DNA of 64,000 nucleotides from Trichomonas vaginalis G3 (Eukaryota > Parabasalia > Trichomonadida > Trichomonadidae). Of the stretch, positions 9,481-19,100 are shown piece after piece (within the stretch, counting starts at the first letter, position 1; every line of letters begins with the position of its first letter). The notes beneath the pieces were generated by a model. The model was given only the letters and a program-made list of their open reading frames with translations. It was not told where the DNA came from and searched no databases. Both the position numbers and the translations under genes were made by a program. The stretch covers positions 106,614 to 170,613 of the forward strand of contig NW_026529257.1 in NCBI RefSeq assembly GCF_026262505.1. Reading direction: 5' to 3'.

Positions 9481-10914
9481 TTATAAAGCTTCATTTACAG
9501 GTATTTCATCATCAGTAAATGAATCATCATTATTGTTTGGTTCAACCTGTTTATATAATCCTTTCATTTCTTCTTTCAAAACATAACACCATGTCTGTTT
9601 ACCATCTATTCTTCTCTGTTTCCTATCACATTTATCCTTAATGCTCATTTGAAAGTTTTTGTCTTTCATGTCTGATGGTTTGCAGAATAGAGCATTTTCA
9701 CACGTCATACCTGCACACAATTCATCATAATGTGTATTTATCCATACATCTAAAGGATTTGTTGATAATTCTATTAAATCTTGTTTGGCTTCAGTCATCG
9801 GTATGATTCGTACATTAAATGATGAAAGGTCGTAATTGATAAAATATGTTAAAAGGTTATCATAAAATTCCTTTGTGCATGAATTCATCAAATTCTTGAA
9901 GTAATCAAATTGACCCTTGAATTTACCATTAACTCTTAAAACTACGTATCTTCTGTCTCCAACTTCAATTTTGACAGGGTAGACGTTATTAGTTACGAAA
10001 ATGAAATTAGCAACATTCTGAGCAGTTCTTCTGGGTTGATTCTTTTCATTAATTCTAATCTCATTATCCGTAATAATTGATTTCAAAGCGTTGAAGTTTG
10101 CGAGTCTATCTTCACCAACATTCTTGAGTTCATTAAGTACAAGAAACATTTTATTCTCAACTACTGAATTGAAATTACCCGTTGGCTCACTTATTTCGGT
10201 AATGTTTTTACATGAATAACCGGCGAGAAGTTCAGAAATAATGTCTGTAAATCTGTTTTTACCTGTTCCCTGAAGTCCTTTCAAAATAATTGCTGTTTCA
10301 TTCTTGATTCCAGGATGTTGAATCATTGATGCAATCCAGCCGAGAAGGTATTTATACACTTCATCGTTATTATCACAAATGGCTTCTTTAATGAAATTCA
10401 TAAACATCTCAATTTTTGAGTAATCTGGTTTTTCGAGAACGTTGTATTTATAACCTTGAAACGTTGAGAAAACATCTGGAGAATCAGATTTAAAGCAAAC
10501 ACCCTTAACGGTTAATGAGGATAATTGATTTAGTAGTACATCCCATGCTGTTATTGTTTTACCTTCTTCTTTAAATAATTTAATCATTTTAAGTGACTCT
10601 TTCATGTTTGATTGAAGAACGAAAGATATTTGATTCATTTTGTCGTGGATATTATAGTCCTTTTGAATGAAGTATTTGTTTCCACAATCTACAAAACGGA
10701 TTACACGTGATAAATCCTCAATTACTTCAGAACTGTTTTTATACTGATGATTTTCAGCCTTGCGTCTAATATCTGTTATCAAAAACGAGTCATCAAGTTT
10801 TATATCAAATGTTATTTTTGGCTTACGTAATAAAGGTAAAACGTATTCATCATAATATTCCTTTTGGTATAGTTTTAGAATCTTCACCAAAACAAATGGA
10901 GAAGTCATTAAATG
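9481..10914 (-). pseudogene. SF3 helicase region of primase-helicase gene, element A (gene split by element B)
   Basis: Minus-strand frame, interrupted at its N-terminal side by element B. It shows the superfamily 3 helicase core: Walker A GLQGTGKNRF near the middle, an acidic Walker B-like stretch MFLVLNEL, then the sensor region FIFVTNN and DRRYVVLRV. Upstream of Walker A is a D5-type region (LLGWIASMIQHPGIKNETA). The matching primase region lies at 30046-30929 on the far side of the insertion. Role: DNA unwinding in element replication. The open frame runs on into element B to 10983. Confidence 0.85.
10909..10914. repeat. Target-site duplication, left copy (TAAATG)
   Basis: TAAATG stands directly before the left end of element B and again at 30045-30050. 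Because the element ends in T, a 5-bp AAATG reading with perfectly symmetric termini is equally possible. Five to six bases fits the Maverick integrase family. Confidence 0.75.
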
Positions 10915-10923
10915 AGTTAGTAT

Positions 10924-10972
10924 ACAAGTCTTGGGTACGGCGGCACTGCGTTCCACCTTACCCAATACTTGT
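10924..10972. repeat. Terminal hairpin, left end of element B
   Basis: Arms beginning ACAAGTCTTGGGTA and ending TACCCAATACTTGT (about 17 bases each, two mismatches) flank a GC-rich 15-base centre. The hairpin begins ten bases inside the element end. Its mirror is at 29988-30036. It may be a recognition structure for integrase or a replication end. Confidence 0.65.
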
Positions 10973-11142
10973 GAATTTGACACTTTACAAAACCGCTAAT
11001 GTATATTTTACAACACAAACACAAACACTAACTTAACCTTAAATATTTACAAAACCACCAACCACTTCACCTCACCAACATTTCGCTAACGACTTCACTA
11101 ATGAAAAAATAAACGTTCTCACTAACGTTCCCACTAATGTTC
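10973..11142. other. Subterminal non-coding region of element B with short repeats
   Basis: About 170 bp with repeated CACTAACGTTC/CACTAATGTTC and ACACAAACACAAACAC motifs, identical in the right arm. The repeated ACTAACGTT pattern beside the end could be binding sites for an element protein. No gene is seen. Confidence 0.45.
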
Positions 11143-11469
11143 TCATTTACAAAAGTATTGCAGCGCTTCCCATTGCTGTGCTTCACACAATAGTTCATAT
11201 TCTTCAGTATCGCTGCTGTCACTCCAATCGTCAGAGTCAAAGTCACTGTCAAAATAAATGTTAGTAAGTTTTGACAAAGCTAATGAAACACGCTTACCGT
11301 TTGTATCTATTGCTTTTATATATCTCCCATTATGTTTGTTGTCATAAATGCTTAAACTAACTTTACCCTTTCTCCCTCGTATCTGATAGAATGTATTTTC
11401 ACGAGGAACGAAGAACAAGTTCTTGAACTCATGACCGTTGTAGTTTGTTATCTCAATAGTTTTCGTCAT
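11143..11469 (-). CDS. 108-aa protein with acidic tail (element B, left arm)
   Basis: From the ATG at 11469 (MTKTIEITNYNGHEF). The first 65 residues look like a small beta-rich domain (GRKGKVSLSIYDNKHNGRY); then follows a strongly acidic Asp/Ser segment (DSDFDSDDWSDSSDTEE) and a short helix. The acidic stretch suggests a regulator or a chaperone-like partner of a basic protein. First gene inside the element end. The mirror copy at 29491-29817 is also open. Family not recognised. Confidence 0.55.
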   Translation of the reverse strand: MTKTIEITNYNGHEFKNLFFVPRENTFYQIRGRKGKVSLSIYDNKHNGRYIKAIDTNGKRVSLALSKLTNIYFDSDFDSDDWSDSSDTEEYELLCEAQQWEALQYFCK

Positions 11470-11540
11470 TACATCCAAATAAAAATTTTCAGTAAAAATA
11501 AAACTAACGTTAAAAATTTCTCATAACATAAACGTTCTCA

Positions 11541-12053
11541 TTACTTTATAACTCTCTTCCTTGGTTTCTTTTTAGTTGCTTTCTTCACGTCTGTCTCCAA
11601 CTTGACTGTCTTTCTTCTTCGTCCGTAATGATACCAGTTACTTCCACCAGTCAATGGGTCAAATGGTCTTTCGTAAGGGTTTCCATACATTCCATAGGGA
11701 CCATACGGAAGAACTACTGGTGGAGGAAGAGTTCCATCGACTCTATTTAAATGCATTGTTTCACCTTTCATCTGGTCATTAAAGTCTTTTGCATGTTTTG
11801 CAAACTCATCGTCCTTTCCTAAAGCATTTTCTGACTCAGTCGCAACCAAATTGGATGCTTTATTTATGAGCCCGATTTTATTTAATCTTAACTTCTTTGC
11901 AACCCAGCCTCCAATCTTTCCTTTATTTGCATCTAATGTCTTCGAAACCCTTCCTCCACTCATTTTATTTACTGCGTCATAAGCTCCAAGTGCTTTTGCT
12001 CCAAATGCTAATGCTTTTGTTCCCATTGCGCCTAAAGCTGCCCAAGCTACCAT
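11541..12053 (-). CDS. 170-aa amphipathic/basic protein, possible minor virion protein (element B)
   Basis: The N-terminal 35 residues are Ala/Gly-rich and hydrophobic (AWAALGAMGTKALAFGAKAL), able to form a membrane-active helix. A basic middle follows, then a Pro/Gly/Tyr segment (PPPVVLPYGPYGMYG) and a Lys-rich tail (KKATKKKPRKRVIK). This layout recalls amphipathic minor capsid proteins of Polintons and adenovirus pVI, but no sequence match is claimed. Its ATG follows directly on the stop of the 74-aa gene (TAAATG). Intact in both arms. Confidence 0.6.
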   Translation of the reverse strand: MVAWAALGAMGTKALAFGAKALGAYDAVNKMSGGRVSKTLDANKGKIGGWVAKKLRLNKIGLINKASNLVATESENALGKDDEFAKHAKDFNDQMKGETMHLNRVDGTLPPPVVLPYGPYGMYGNPYERPFDPLTGGSNWYHYGRRRKTVKLETDVKKATKKKPRKRVIK

Positions 12054-12278
12054 TTACACCATATTAAAATCATCTCTCTTCAATATTATCTCATAAAAGT
12101 TCTCTTTACTGGAGAAAGTCAATGAAACATAAGCGTTCTCACGGGCTTCGCCCTCACCGCTTTGCGGTCTATCTAACTTATTTCTTATATCATCTATTCT
12201 CAATAAAATGTCTGAACAATTGCTAACATCTTCTACAACAGTTATTTCATCATGAATGACCTTCAAGAACAAGCTCAT
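12054..12278 (-). CDS. 74-aa protein carrying an in-frame GC-rich palindrome (element B)
   Basis: 74 codons between the penton-like gene and the 170-aa gene, joined to both by TAAATG stop-start junctions. The middle (DRPQSGEGEARENA) is encoded by two adjacent GC-rich hairpins, GGGCTTCGCCC (12143-12153) and ACCGCTTTGCGGT (12156-12168), quite unlike the AT-rich sequence around them. The flanks are ordinary protein (SLFLKVIHDEITVVEDVSN and LTFSSKENFYEIILK). Family unknown. Confidence 0.55.
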   Translation of the reverse strand: MSLFLKVIHDEITVVEDVSNCSDILLRIDDIRNKLDRPQSGEGEARENAYVSLTFSSKENFYEIILKRDDFNMV

Positions 12279-13160
12279 TTAATATGCTATTAAAATCATT
12301 TCAATAATGAGTCCATCCTTTCCATCTTTAGGTAGCACAACATCTTTCATTGAAGAAGGTTCGACAAGTCTTATATTAAACTTACTGACAAAGTTTGTTA
12401 TACTATAATGCTTCGGCGGCGAATACATATAGTTTGAAAGACATAATATAGATTCTTCAGCAAATTCACTTATACTGGATTTTATAACAATGTTCTCACG
12501 AGACCAAATACCACCAATTGACAATCTTGTAAGCAATCCTGCTGAACCTTCAACTGTAAACGTCGATGGTAACATTCCACGAAGGTCATCTATTGACATC
12601 TTTGAGTCACTGAATTTAAATATTTTCTTAAAGCAATCGTCATTATCTAACCATGCAATAGCTTTGAAGTTTTCATTCGAATATACATCTGCTTCATTAA
12701 ATGTAAAACCTGACTTCTTTGCAGAGACGACTTTAAAATCTATTGAGTTTGTTTCAAAATTATATGCTATGCTAACTTCTGAAGGTAATGGGTGTCCTTC
12801 CGCAGTCAGTTGTTCTCTCACTACCGTTTGAAGCTTTGTATTAAAAACTTTCATGTCATCTCCTGTGTCTAGGTTCACATACACAGCAATAGGAAAACTA
12901 TCTTGCTTCTTTGTCTCATCATTATACCTCAAAACATTAAAGTTCTTCAATAATATTGTTCTTCCTGCTGGAATACTTCGAACCTGTCTGATTTCAATAG
13001 CTTTCTCACCTCCTACATACTCTACCCAGTGTCTTGGATATTCATAAGTATACTGACTTTCTTGAATTTTGGTAGGTTTCATCATAACGTGTTCATAGTA
13101 TATCTTTATACTCTTGTCAGTTAGACTCGGTGCTATGTTCTGAATATTTCTGACTTGCAT
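12279..13160 (-). CDS. Penton-like minor capsid protein candidate (element B)
   Basis: 293 codons from the ATG at 13160 (MQVRNIQNIAPS). It aligns by eye with the gene at 57332 and the broken copy at 52178-53037 of element C: YEYPRHWVEYVGGEKAIEIR against YRFDYPLRWL..KAIGFRR, VNLDT against VNLET, and a C-terminal SISEFAEESILCLSN against SFSGAQNSFLCLA. Shared position in two unrelated-looking Mavericks, next to packaging genes, makes a structural role likely, and a single jelly-roll penton is the usual small capsid protein of the group. The precise assignment is inference. Diverges from the ATPase gene across 16 bp. Confidence 0.6.
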   Translation of the reverse strand: MQVRNIQNIAPSLTDKSIKIYYEHVMMKPTKIQESQYTYEYPRHWVEYVGGEKAIEIRQVRSIPAGRTILLKNFNVLRYNDETKKQDSFPIAVYVNLDTGDDMKVFNTKLQTVVREQLTAEGHPLPSEVSIAYNFETNSIDFKVVSAKKSGFTFNEADVYSNENFKAIAWLDNDDCFKKIFKFSDSKMSIDDLRGMLPSTFTVEGSAGLLTRLSIGGIWSRENIVIKSSISEFAEESILCLSNYMYSPPKHYSITNFVSKFNIRLVEPSSMKDVVLPKDGKDGLIIEMILIAY

Positions 13161-13176
13161 TTTTAATGGAGATAAA
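13161..13176. promoter_or_regulatory. 16-bp interval between divergent start codons
   Basis: The minus-strand penton-like gene starts at 13160 and the plus-strand ATPase at 13177, leaving TTTTAATGGAGATAAA between them. Any promoter for each gene must lie in this interval or inside the other coding region. The mirrored interval 27787-27802 is the same. Confidence 0.6.
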
Positions 13177-14010
13177 ATGAAGCATTTAATACATGACGTA
13201 GATGAAGACATGAATGAAACTACAGACAAACTTAACTCTTCTCTTATTCTTCCTTTCAGCAAAGATTATGAGTTCTGTTCAAATGGTGTGTATTTCTATT
13301 GTGGAAAGATGGGTTCAGGTAAGACATTTAACCTCATTCGTCATATACTCATAACAGAGCGTTTAGGAAACGACTCTTACTATGACCAAATCATTATATC
13401 AGCAACTTCAGACTCTATGGACTCAACAGCGAAAACATTTATGTCAAAAGTTCAAGCCTCTGTCGTTAAAGTTCCAGACAGTGAACACATTGAATTTCTT
13501 CAACGTTACATTCGACGTAAGAGGAAATATTATGCCATCGTTGAATTTATACAGTCAGGAATGCAAAAGACTTCTGAGGAGATGGAAAGAATTATTGACA
13601 AACACCACTTACGTCAGTACTCAGGAGTTTACGATATGAAACGACTTACAAACTACATTCTATCAAAACTTTCAAAATACCCCTTCAAAAAGTATCCTTC
13701 AAACACTCTGCTCGTTTGCGACGACTTCGCCGGAAAAGGTTTAGTGTCAAAGCCTGACTCACCATTAGCTAACATCATTACTAAAGTCAGACATTACCAC
13801 TTAACTGTAGCAATACTTATGCAAACATGGAGGTTTTTAGCTTTAAACATAAAACGTCTCATAACTGACTTCGTTATCTTTCAAGGTTTCTCACGTTATG
13901 ATATTGAACTCATTTGGAAACAGTCAGGTATAACATTACCTTTTGAAGAAATTTGGGAAGCATATAAGTCTCTCATCTCTCCTCGTCATACCTTGAGATT
14001 CATATCATGA
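13177..14010 (+). CDS. FtsK/HerA-type genome-packaging ATPase (element B)
   Basis: 277 codons. Walker A GKMGSGKT at about residue 47, following VYFYC, and Walker B LLVCDDFAGKG at about residue 185, with later TVAILMQTWRFL and RRLI-like regions typical of the A32/FtsK packaging ATPase branch used by Polintons and large DNA viruses. It would pump the element genome into a capsid. Matches the ATPase at 42881 in element C in the RYIRRKRKY/KYQRRVLKY and FIQSGMQKTSEEMERI/YINSKFKDPNEEMQRI regions. The ATG at 13177 is chosen because the divergent partner starts 17 bp away. Confidence 0.85.
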   Translation: MKHLIHDVDEDMNETTDKLNSSLILPFSKDYEFCSNGVYFYCGKMGSGKTFNLIRHILITERLGNDSYYDQIIISATSDSMDSTAKTFMSKVQASVVKVPDSEHIEFLQRYIRRKRKYYAIVEFIQSGMQKTSEEMERIIDKHHLRQYSGVYDMKRLTNYILSKLSKYPFKKYPSNTLLVCDDFAGKGLVSKPDSPLANIITKVRHYHLTVAILMQTWRFLALNIKRLITDFVIFQGFSRYDIELIWKQSGITLPFEEIWEAYKSLISPRHTLRFIS

Positions 14011-14073
14011 CTAATACCATTAAAGTCAAAAATATTCCATGGGAACGACCAACATTGTTTTAAAGTTTAACCT

Positions 14074-14319
14074 TCATTGACTGATGGTAAACAAATTCCA
14101 TGCATCTCTGTCGCCATTTCTGTTAATATTTTTGCTGTCATTCATATCATCCACTTCCCCATCCGTTAACTTTTGAGGATATGCGTTAGAATAGCTGTTC
14201 TTAAATGAAGGCTTTTCACCTTTGAGAGCATAAACTCTATAACTTTCTGCATACTTTATGTTTGAACCTCCTGAGCCATCATTGACATAAATTTTTATAG
14301 GCTTCCACCCTTTGTTCAT
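14074..14319 (-). CDS. 81-aa protein (element B)
   Basis: Begins MNKGWKPIKIYVNDGSGGSN, with a central YRVYALKGEKPSF; polar, no membrane segment. Its ATG overlaps the stop of the preceding 47-codon gene by four bases (ATGA). In element C a minus-strand gene at the same syntenic position (38602-38994) has a similar DRIVLYTNNGKCYRI segment, suggesting orthology. Function unknown. Confidence 0.5.
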   Translation of the reverse strand: MNKGWKPIKIYVNDGSGGSNIKYAESYRVYALKGEKPSFKNSYSNAYPQKLTDGEVDDMNDSKNINRNGDRDAWNLFTISQ

Positions 14320-14459
14320 GTTCCTGCTTCTTCCTTAGCTCTTTTGTTCAGTAGTTCTACATCTTTATACACAGCACCTGTCTCAGTGAATTCAACAATA
14401 TTTTCATTCGTTAGCTTTACATTCAAACCCTTGTCGAGTATATTGTTCATTTCATACAT
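14316..14459 (-). CDS. 47-aa protein (element B)
   Basis: From the ATG at 14459 (MYEMNNILDKGLNVKLTN) to the stop overlapping the next start. The open frame extends further upstream, but the divergent gene begins at 14485, so the internal ATG, 25 bp from that start, is preferred. Ends KRAKEEAGT. Family unknown. Confidence 0.45.
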   Translation of the reverse strand: MYEMNNILDKGLNVKLTNENIVEFTETGAVYKDVELLNKRAKEEAGT

Positions 14460-14484
14460 ATAAAAGGTTTTTATTCTATATGAA
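14460..14484. promoter_or_regulatory. 25-bp divergent interval
   Basis: Lies between the minus-strand ATG at 14459 and the plus-strand ATG at 14485 and contains TTTTTATTCTATA, resembling the TTTTATTCT seen in the intervals at 16103 and 57314. Confidence 0.45.
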
Positions 14485-15099
14485 ATGAGAAGCAAATCCA
14501 TCTTAGCTGGTGCCGTTAATGTTCCAATTGAACCAACATCAAATGTTGACTCACGAACGACAAACAATATTGTCATAAAGAACTATAGTTCGGAGTGTTT
14601 GAAAGAAAAAGAACCAGAACTGAAATCCGTGAATTTAAACTCAGCTTCAAACGCTAACGCTACATCAGATGTTAAGTTAGAGTATCCACCACTGGACCAA
14701 ATTCTTTCAAGAGAAGCCAACGACAACCCTTACACAAATGTTCAAACAAATCCTTCAGATAACGTAGACCATTACCTTCTTCAGTTATATCAAACTATCT
14801 TACTCAAAGACGATAAGAAGCTTTTGACAAATCTTATAAGTAAGAACCAAATAATTCTAACAAAGGAGGACCTTGAAAATGTTATCTCACGAATAACAGG
14901 GAAACAATGTGTCATTGACTATCTCGACCCTGAAATCGAATGCTGTGGTCAAACGCCACCATTCATGAAAATAGGTAACATCCGCATCATTGAAACACCA
15001 GGTACTCCAGGAGTTGAGTTTAAGTATAAATATTCGAATGAATATACAAAACTTTCAACAGAATATAAACTTTGCTTGAAATATGTTTTAGTAAATTAA
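14485..15099 (+). CDS. 204-aa protein with conserved CCG motif (element B)
   Basis: The N-terminal half is polar and Asn/Ser-rich (VIKNYSSECLKEKEPELKS). A helical middle follows (LLQLYQTILLKDDKKLLTNL) and then YLDPEIECCGQTPPF. Element C carries a broken relative at 39038-39525 with a similar start (SKGLMAVADVKLNSP) and the same ending motif EPDISCCGVSY. The shared place between the two small genes in both elements shows a conserved block. The vicinal cysteines could be structural or redox-active. Function unknown. Confidence 0.6.
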   Translation: MRSKSILAGAVNVPIEPTSNVDSRTTNNIVIKNYSSECLKEKEPELKSVNLNSASNANATSDVKLEYPPLDQILSREANDNPYTNVQTNPSDNVDHYLLQLYQTILLKDDKKLLTNLISKNQIILTKEDLENVISRITGKQCVIDYLDPEIECCGQTPPFMKIGNIRIIETPGTPGVEFKYKYSNEYTKLSTEYKLCLKYVLVN

Positions 15100-15365
15100 A
15101 GCAATTTGTAATATCTGTCCAAAACTTCTTCAACAGTATCGAACTCATCTTCATAATGCAAACCTAATCTTATTGACTTGGTGCAGTTTTCACTAACACA
15201 ATATAGCGCTTTGCGCTCGGCGCCTTTGACGCCTTTTTCTGTTCTCTTGACTGACATAACTAACTCATTTGTTTCATCAAACAGCAACAACCAAAGTTCA
15301 TGACCTAATACATAACATTCATACTTTATATTTTTAGCTCTGAGTTCTCTTGTAAGCTGTTGCAT
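15096..15365 (-). CDS. 89-aa protein carrying an in-frame GC-rich palindrome (element B)
   Basis: Begins MQQLTRELRAKNIKYECYVL and ends FDTVEEVLDRYYKLL. The middle KGVKGAERKAL is encoded by two GC-rich hairpins, AGCGCTTTGCGCT (15205-15217) and GGCGCC-TTTGA-CGCC (15219-15233). Element C has a similar broken gene at 39522-39853 (DEVLLHFQKNF at its end). Function unknown; the terminal DE/EEVLDR helix is the conserved part. Confidence 0.55.
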   Translation of the reverse strand: MQQLTRELRAKNIKYECYVLGHELWLLLFDETNELVMSVKRTEKGVKGAERKALYCVSENCTKSIRLGLHYEDEFDTVEEVLDRYYKLL

Positions 15366-16102
15366 TTAATATTTTCTAAAAAGTCAACTTCAACAGTCAT
15401 TCGCACTGGTGCCTTCAGTTCTACAGGCTCGCCCTGAAAGTCAACAAGTCTGAATTGCATGTCTTTCAAATTATGAGGACTAATGCGAACCCATTTACCT
15501 AAATGAGTTGCTATGACAGGAACGTTTGGAATGAACATTGAATTTACTTCATAACAGAAAGACTTATATTCTACTGAACCTTTACTATTAACTCCTGAAA
15601 TGCCTGTGACATTAGCTATTTTAGACTCAATGTACAAACAATTACCATAACATACGTATGGAACAGATTTCATCTCAATCGTTTTGTCAAAACTTTTCAA
15701 AGGAAATGTCATATGGTATGCTCCCAGAAGCAATTGAACTCTATGACTCATTCGTGTTATCTTAAACTCCTTCGCATAACTGAACTTCAAAACTCCTGCA
15801 ATAAGTTTAACATTCATTAAGTTTTCTTCGTTCTCCTTGTTTATTGTAGTATTTATGAGCGCATTTAACACTCCAGCTAATGTTTCCATCTTATATTCTA
15901 CATTATTGTGAAATCTTATTTCATGCTTCTTTCCATCTATTTCAAACTCCATGAAATCTGTTTCATCTGTTATGACAAAAGTTGCGATAGTATTGAAGTC
16001 AACAACTCTGAAAGCAAGTGCTTCATTCTGTAGACCTAAGTTTGTTTGAAGCTTTACTGTCCCGTATTCGTTTGGGTCTGTACTTTGCAAATAGAACAAC
16101 AT
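15326..16102 (-). CDS. 258-aa putative virion protein (element B)
   Basis: Starts MLFYLQSTDPNEYGTVKLQ. The order of features matches the 224-aa gene of element C at 39863: an N-terminal beta-rich part (FMEFEIDGKKHEIRFHN), a middle RMSHRVQLLLGAYHMTFPL against NDMSYNTKLISGFYYQQFPI, CLYIESKIANVTG against ILYIVSNLGSKCY, and a final MQFRLVDFQGEPVELKAPV against ITLTLVDANFVPVKL. The LVD..G.PV.L ending resembles capsid-like beta-sandwich edges, so a structural role is likely but not proven. Diverges from the fibre gene across 17 bp and overlaps the 89-aa gene start. Confidence 0.6.
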   Translation of the reverse strand: MLFYLQSTDPNEYGTVKLQTNLGLQNEALAFRVVDFNTIATFVITDETDFMEFEIDGKKHEIRFHNNVEYKMETLAGVLNALINTTINKENEENLMNVKLIAGVLKFSYAKEFKITRMSHRVQLLLGAYHMTFPLKSFDKTIEMKSVPYVCYGNCLYIESKIANVTGISGVNSKGSVEYKSFCYEVNSMFIPNVPVIATHLGKWVRISPHNLKDMQFRLVDFQGEPVELKAPVRMTVEVDFLENIKCNSLQENSELKI

Positions 16103-16119
16103 TTTATTCTCATTAAAAT
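16103..16119. promoter_or_regulatory. 17-bp divergent interval with TCATTA initiator
   Basis: TTTATTCTCATTAAAAT separates the minus-strand ATG at 16102 and the plus-strand ATG at 16120. TCATTA (16110-16115) fits the trichomonad initiator TCA-Y-T-W for the fibre gene, with a leader of about eight bases. Mirrored at 24843-24859. Confidence 0.6.
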
Positions 16120-19100
16120 ATGACTATTGCTGCATATGCGTATGAAACTGACAGAGCTAAACGTTTATATTTTGGTCAATACTCTCTCACACTTACTGAC
16201 AAATATATTGTTATCAGTGATGGAAATACCGAGAAATACATAACATGGAAGGACTATGAAAAGTTTGACCCTATTTTAACTCCATGTACAATGCCATTCA
16301 TTGTAAATGGTGAAGTTGTCATGAAGAACGACACAACAGTATATAAGTCTGTTCATGAAGCGTTAGAATATATGTTGAATTATAATCCCGAAAGATTTGA
16401 CCCAAGCACTACACCATGTGCAATGCCTTTTATTAAGGACGGTGAAATCGTAAGAGTTCCGGATTCAACGGTTTATACTGCTGTTCAAAACAGTTTACAA
16501 AACATTTTAGCGAATATCTTTAATTCAGAAACTACAGAAATAAAATTACCATATATAACAGATGCTAAAGAAATTAAATCAAAAACGACAACATTATTTA
16601 CGTCACTTAATGATTTAATGACTTATATCATTAATATTCCTGCACCAACTACAGCATTTGATCCAAACTCGACGGTTTGCAGTGTACCTTTCATTAACGA
16701 CAGTTCATTAATTACTTTAAGGGATTCGACAGTAAATGAATCATTAAAGGCGTCATTAATGAAAATCATTGATTTTAACTCATTCACGAATACATATAAT
16801 TCATTCATTAATGTTTCATATGCTTCTAAAGAAGGTGAGCCAAAAACTATCGATAAAGCGGTGTATGAAATAAAAGCATCAACGACGAAATTGAATTCGT
16901 TAACTTTTGACGGTGATAGTTTCGTTAATGACATAACATCGGGGAAAACAATTTTAACGAAAGAATATTTAAAATCTCATGTTAGTGAGTTCGTTGAAAT
17001 TGAAAAAGAAGGTGGAATTAAGTTCGATCCACTGAGTTTCATTTTCAGCTTAGCGAATGCGGGTATTAATTTTGCTGAATGGACAACTATACAGAGTGAA
17101 ATAAATGCAATATGGACGTTTTTGGGGTCAAAAGCGGGAATGGGTGAGCTTGTAAATGCTGCAAGAACATTAGGTGAAACAGGAAATTTTGTAGATGGTT
17201 TTAAAAGACTTGTTTCAAATGTTTTAACAAACACAAAGAAATTATTTAGATATACCATACATAACGGACGGATTTTCGAACAGATAGCAACAAACCCTCC
17301 GGTTATGGCTGCGTTGATGATGGTTAGAGATATAAAACCACGTAACGACGGGAACGAAGAAGAGAAGAAACCAGAGGATACTGGTCGGGTTATTCGAGAC
17401 ATTAAAAACGTGTATCCTGAAGTTATTGATTTATTTAGAGGAGTTAATGATTCGATTTCAAATCATTCTATAACCCTCGATGAAGAGAATAAATTAACAG
17501 ATTATATATTCGTCATTATTGCAGAATTAATGAAGAGAATAAATGAAAAAGGAACTGGTGATATCATTAATGTCAGCGATGTAATGATGAAAAGAAATTT
17601 TGACTCATTATTTACAAAACCGAAAACAGAATATAGTCTTTATGACGTAATTACCGAATTAATGAAAAAGATTAATGATAATAAGAGTTCTGGCGGAAGA
17701 GTTGAATTAGAAGTGAATGATGTTAATGAGAAATTAGCCGAAAAAGCAGACAAAAATGAGCTTTTAGCTCTGAGTGATAAAGTCAAGAACCACGTTCATT
17801 ATATAACTTCAGACGAACAGATTATAACGGACTACCATGGATATTTAACACGAAGTGATGAAGCGAAGACAAAAAATGTTAATGAAAGAAGATATAAATA
17901 CATTCGTGCTAAAGGTTATGACATAAGCTGTACTGTACAGTATGATGTAGCTAAAGCACCAGAAGCATTTGGTTATACCGGTGAAATTTATGCCTCTACT
18001 TTCAATGTTAACGGTGTATTAGTTGAACCAAGATTTACTTTGAGAGTTAAGTCAAAAATAACGTTTGAAGATGCTATTAAAAGTAAAGCTGACAAAGTTG
18101 AACTCGAAGCAATGAACAAAGTTTTGAAATCTCATAAACACAGCATCTCCGATATAAATGAACTTCAAGCTACATTAGACAGTAAAGCCGACAAGAACCA
18201 TACAAACGAATCCTTCACTACTATTAGAGCAGACGATGTAATATTGAACTATACCCTTGGTTCAAGTGCACCATTAGAAAATCCAAGTACAAGCGTAAAA
18301 GATACACTAAACTCCTTAAATAACAAATGTATGAACATTGAAGGTCATGCCAGAAACTTTGAAGCACATGAACTACCAACAATGTTAGATAAGAAAGCTG
18401 ACAAGAACCATACACATAAATTCTTCACTACTGTTAGAGCAGACGACATAATATTGAACTTTGACCTTGGTTCAAGTGCACCATTAGAAAATCCAAGTAC
18501 AAGCGTAAAAGATACTCTTAACAGTTTAGATAAGAGTTGCAGGAACATTGAAAGTCATGCCAGAAACTTTGAAGCACATGAACTACCAGCAATGTTAGAT
18601 AAGAAAGCAGATAAAACTTATGTGGATGCAGAACTAACAAAGAAATTTTCGAAACCAGATACAATGACATTTACAACAGAAATTATAAATGGTGAACCAT
18701 CAACTCCATTTGAATTTGTTAGAGGTCTTCAACCAGATACTTTTGAATTTTTCTTGGATAATTCTATTGAACTAACATTACATTATAAAAGTGGAACAAA
18801 TGCAACATTTCATCCGGGAGATACATTCCAAATGGTATTTAATGACATAAGTTCTTTAGAATATGTTTATAGAGTTATGAGCATATATGATTTAATATAT
18901 CCTATAGGAGCTGTTTATACGTCTATGAATCCAATAAATCCAAACACTTTATTTGGTGGTAGATGGTATGAAATAGTTGACAGTTTTCCATTCTACACTA
19001 ATACGCAGTCAATGAAGATGGGAGGTTCAAAGAAAATAGGTATTGAAAACCTTCCTTCACATATGCATAGGTTCAGTGGAAGAACATCTGTGGAAGGAAA

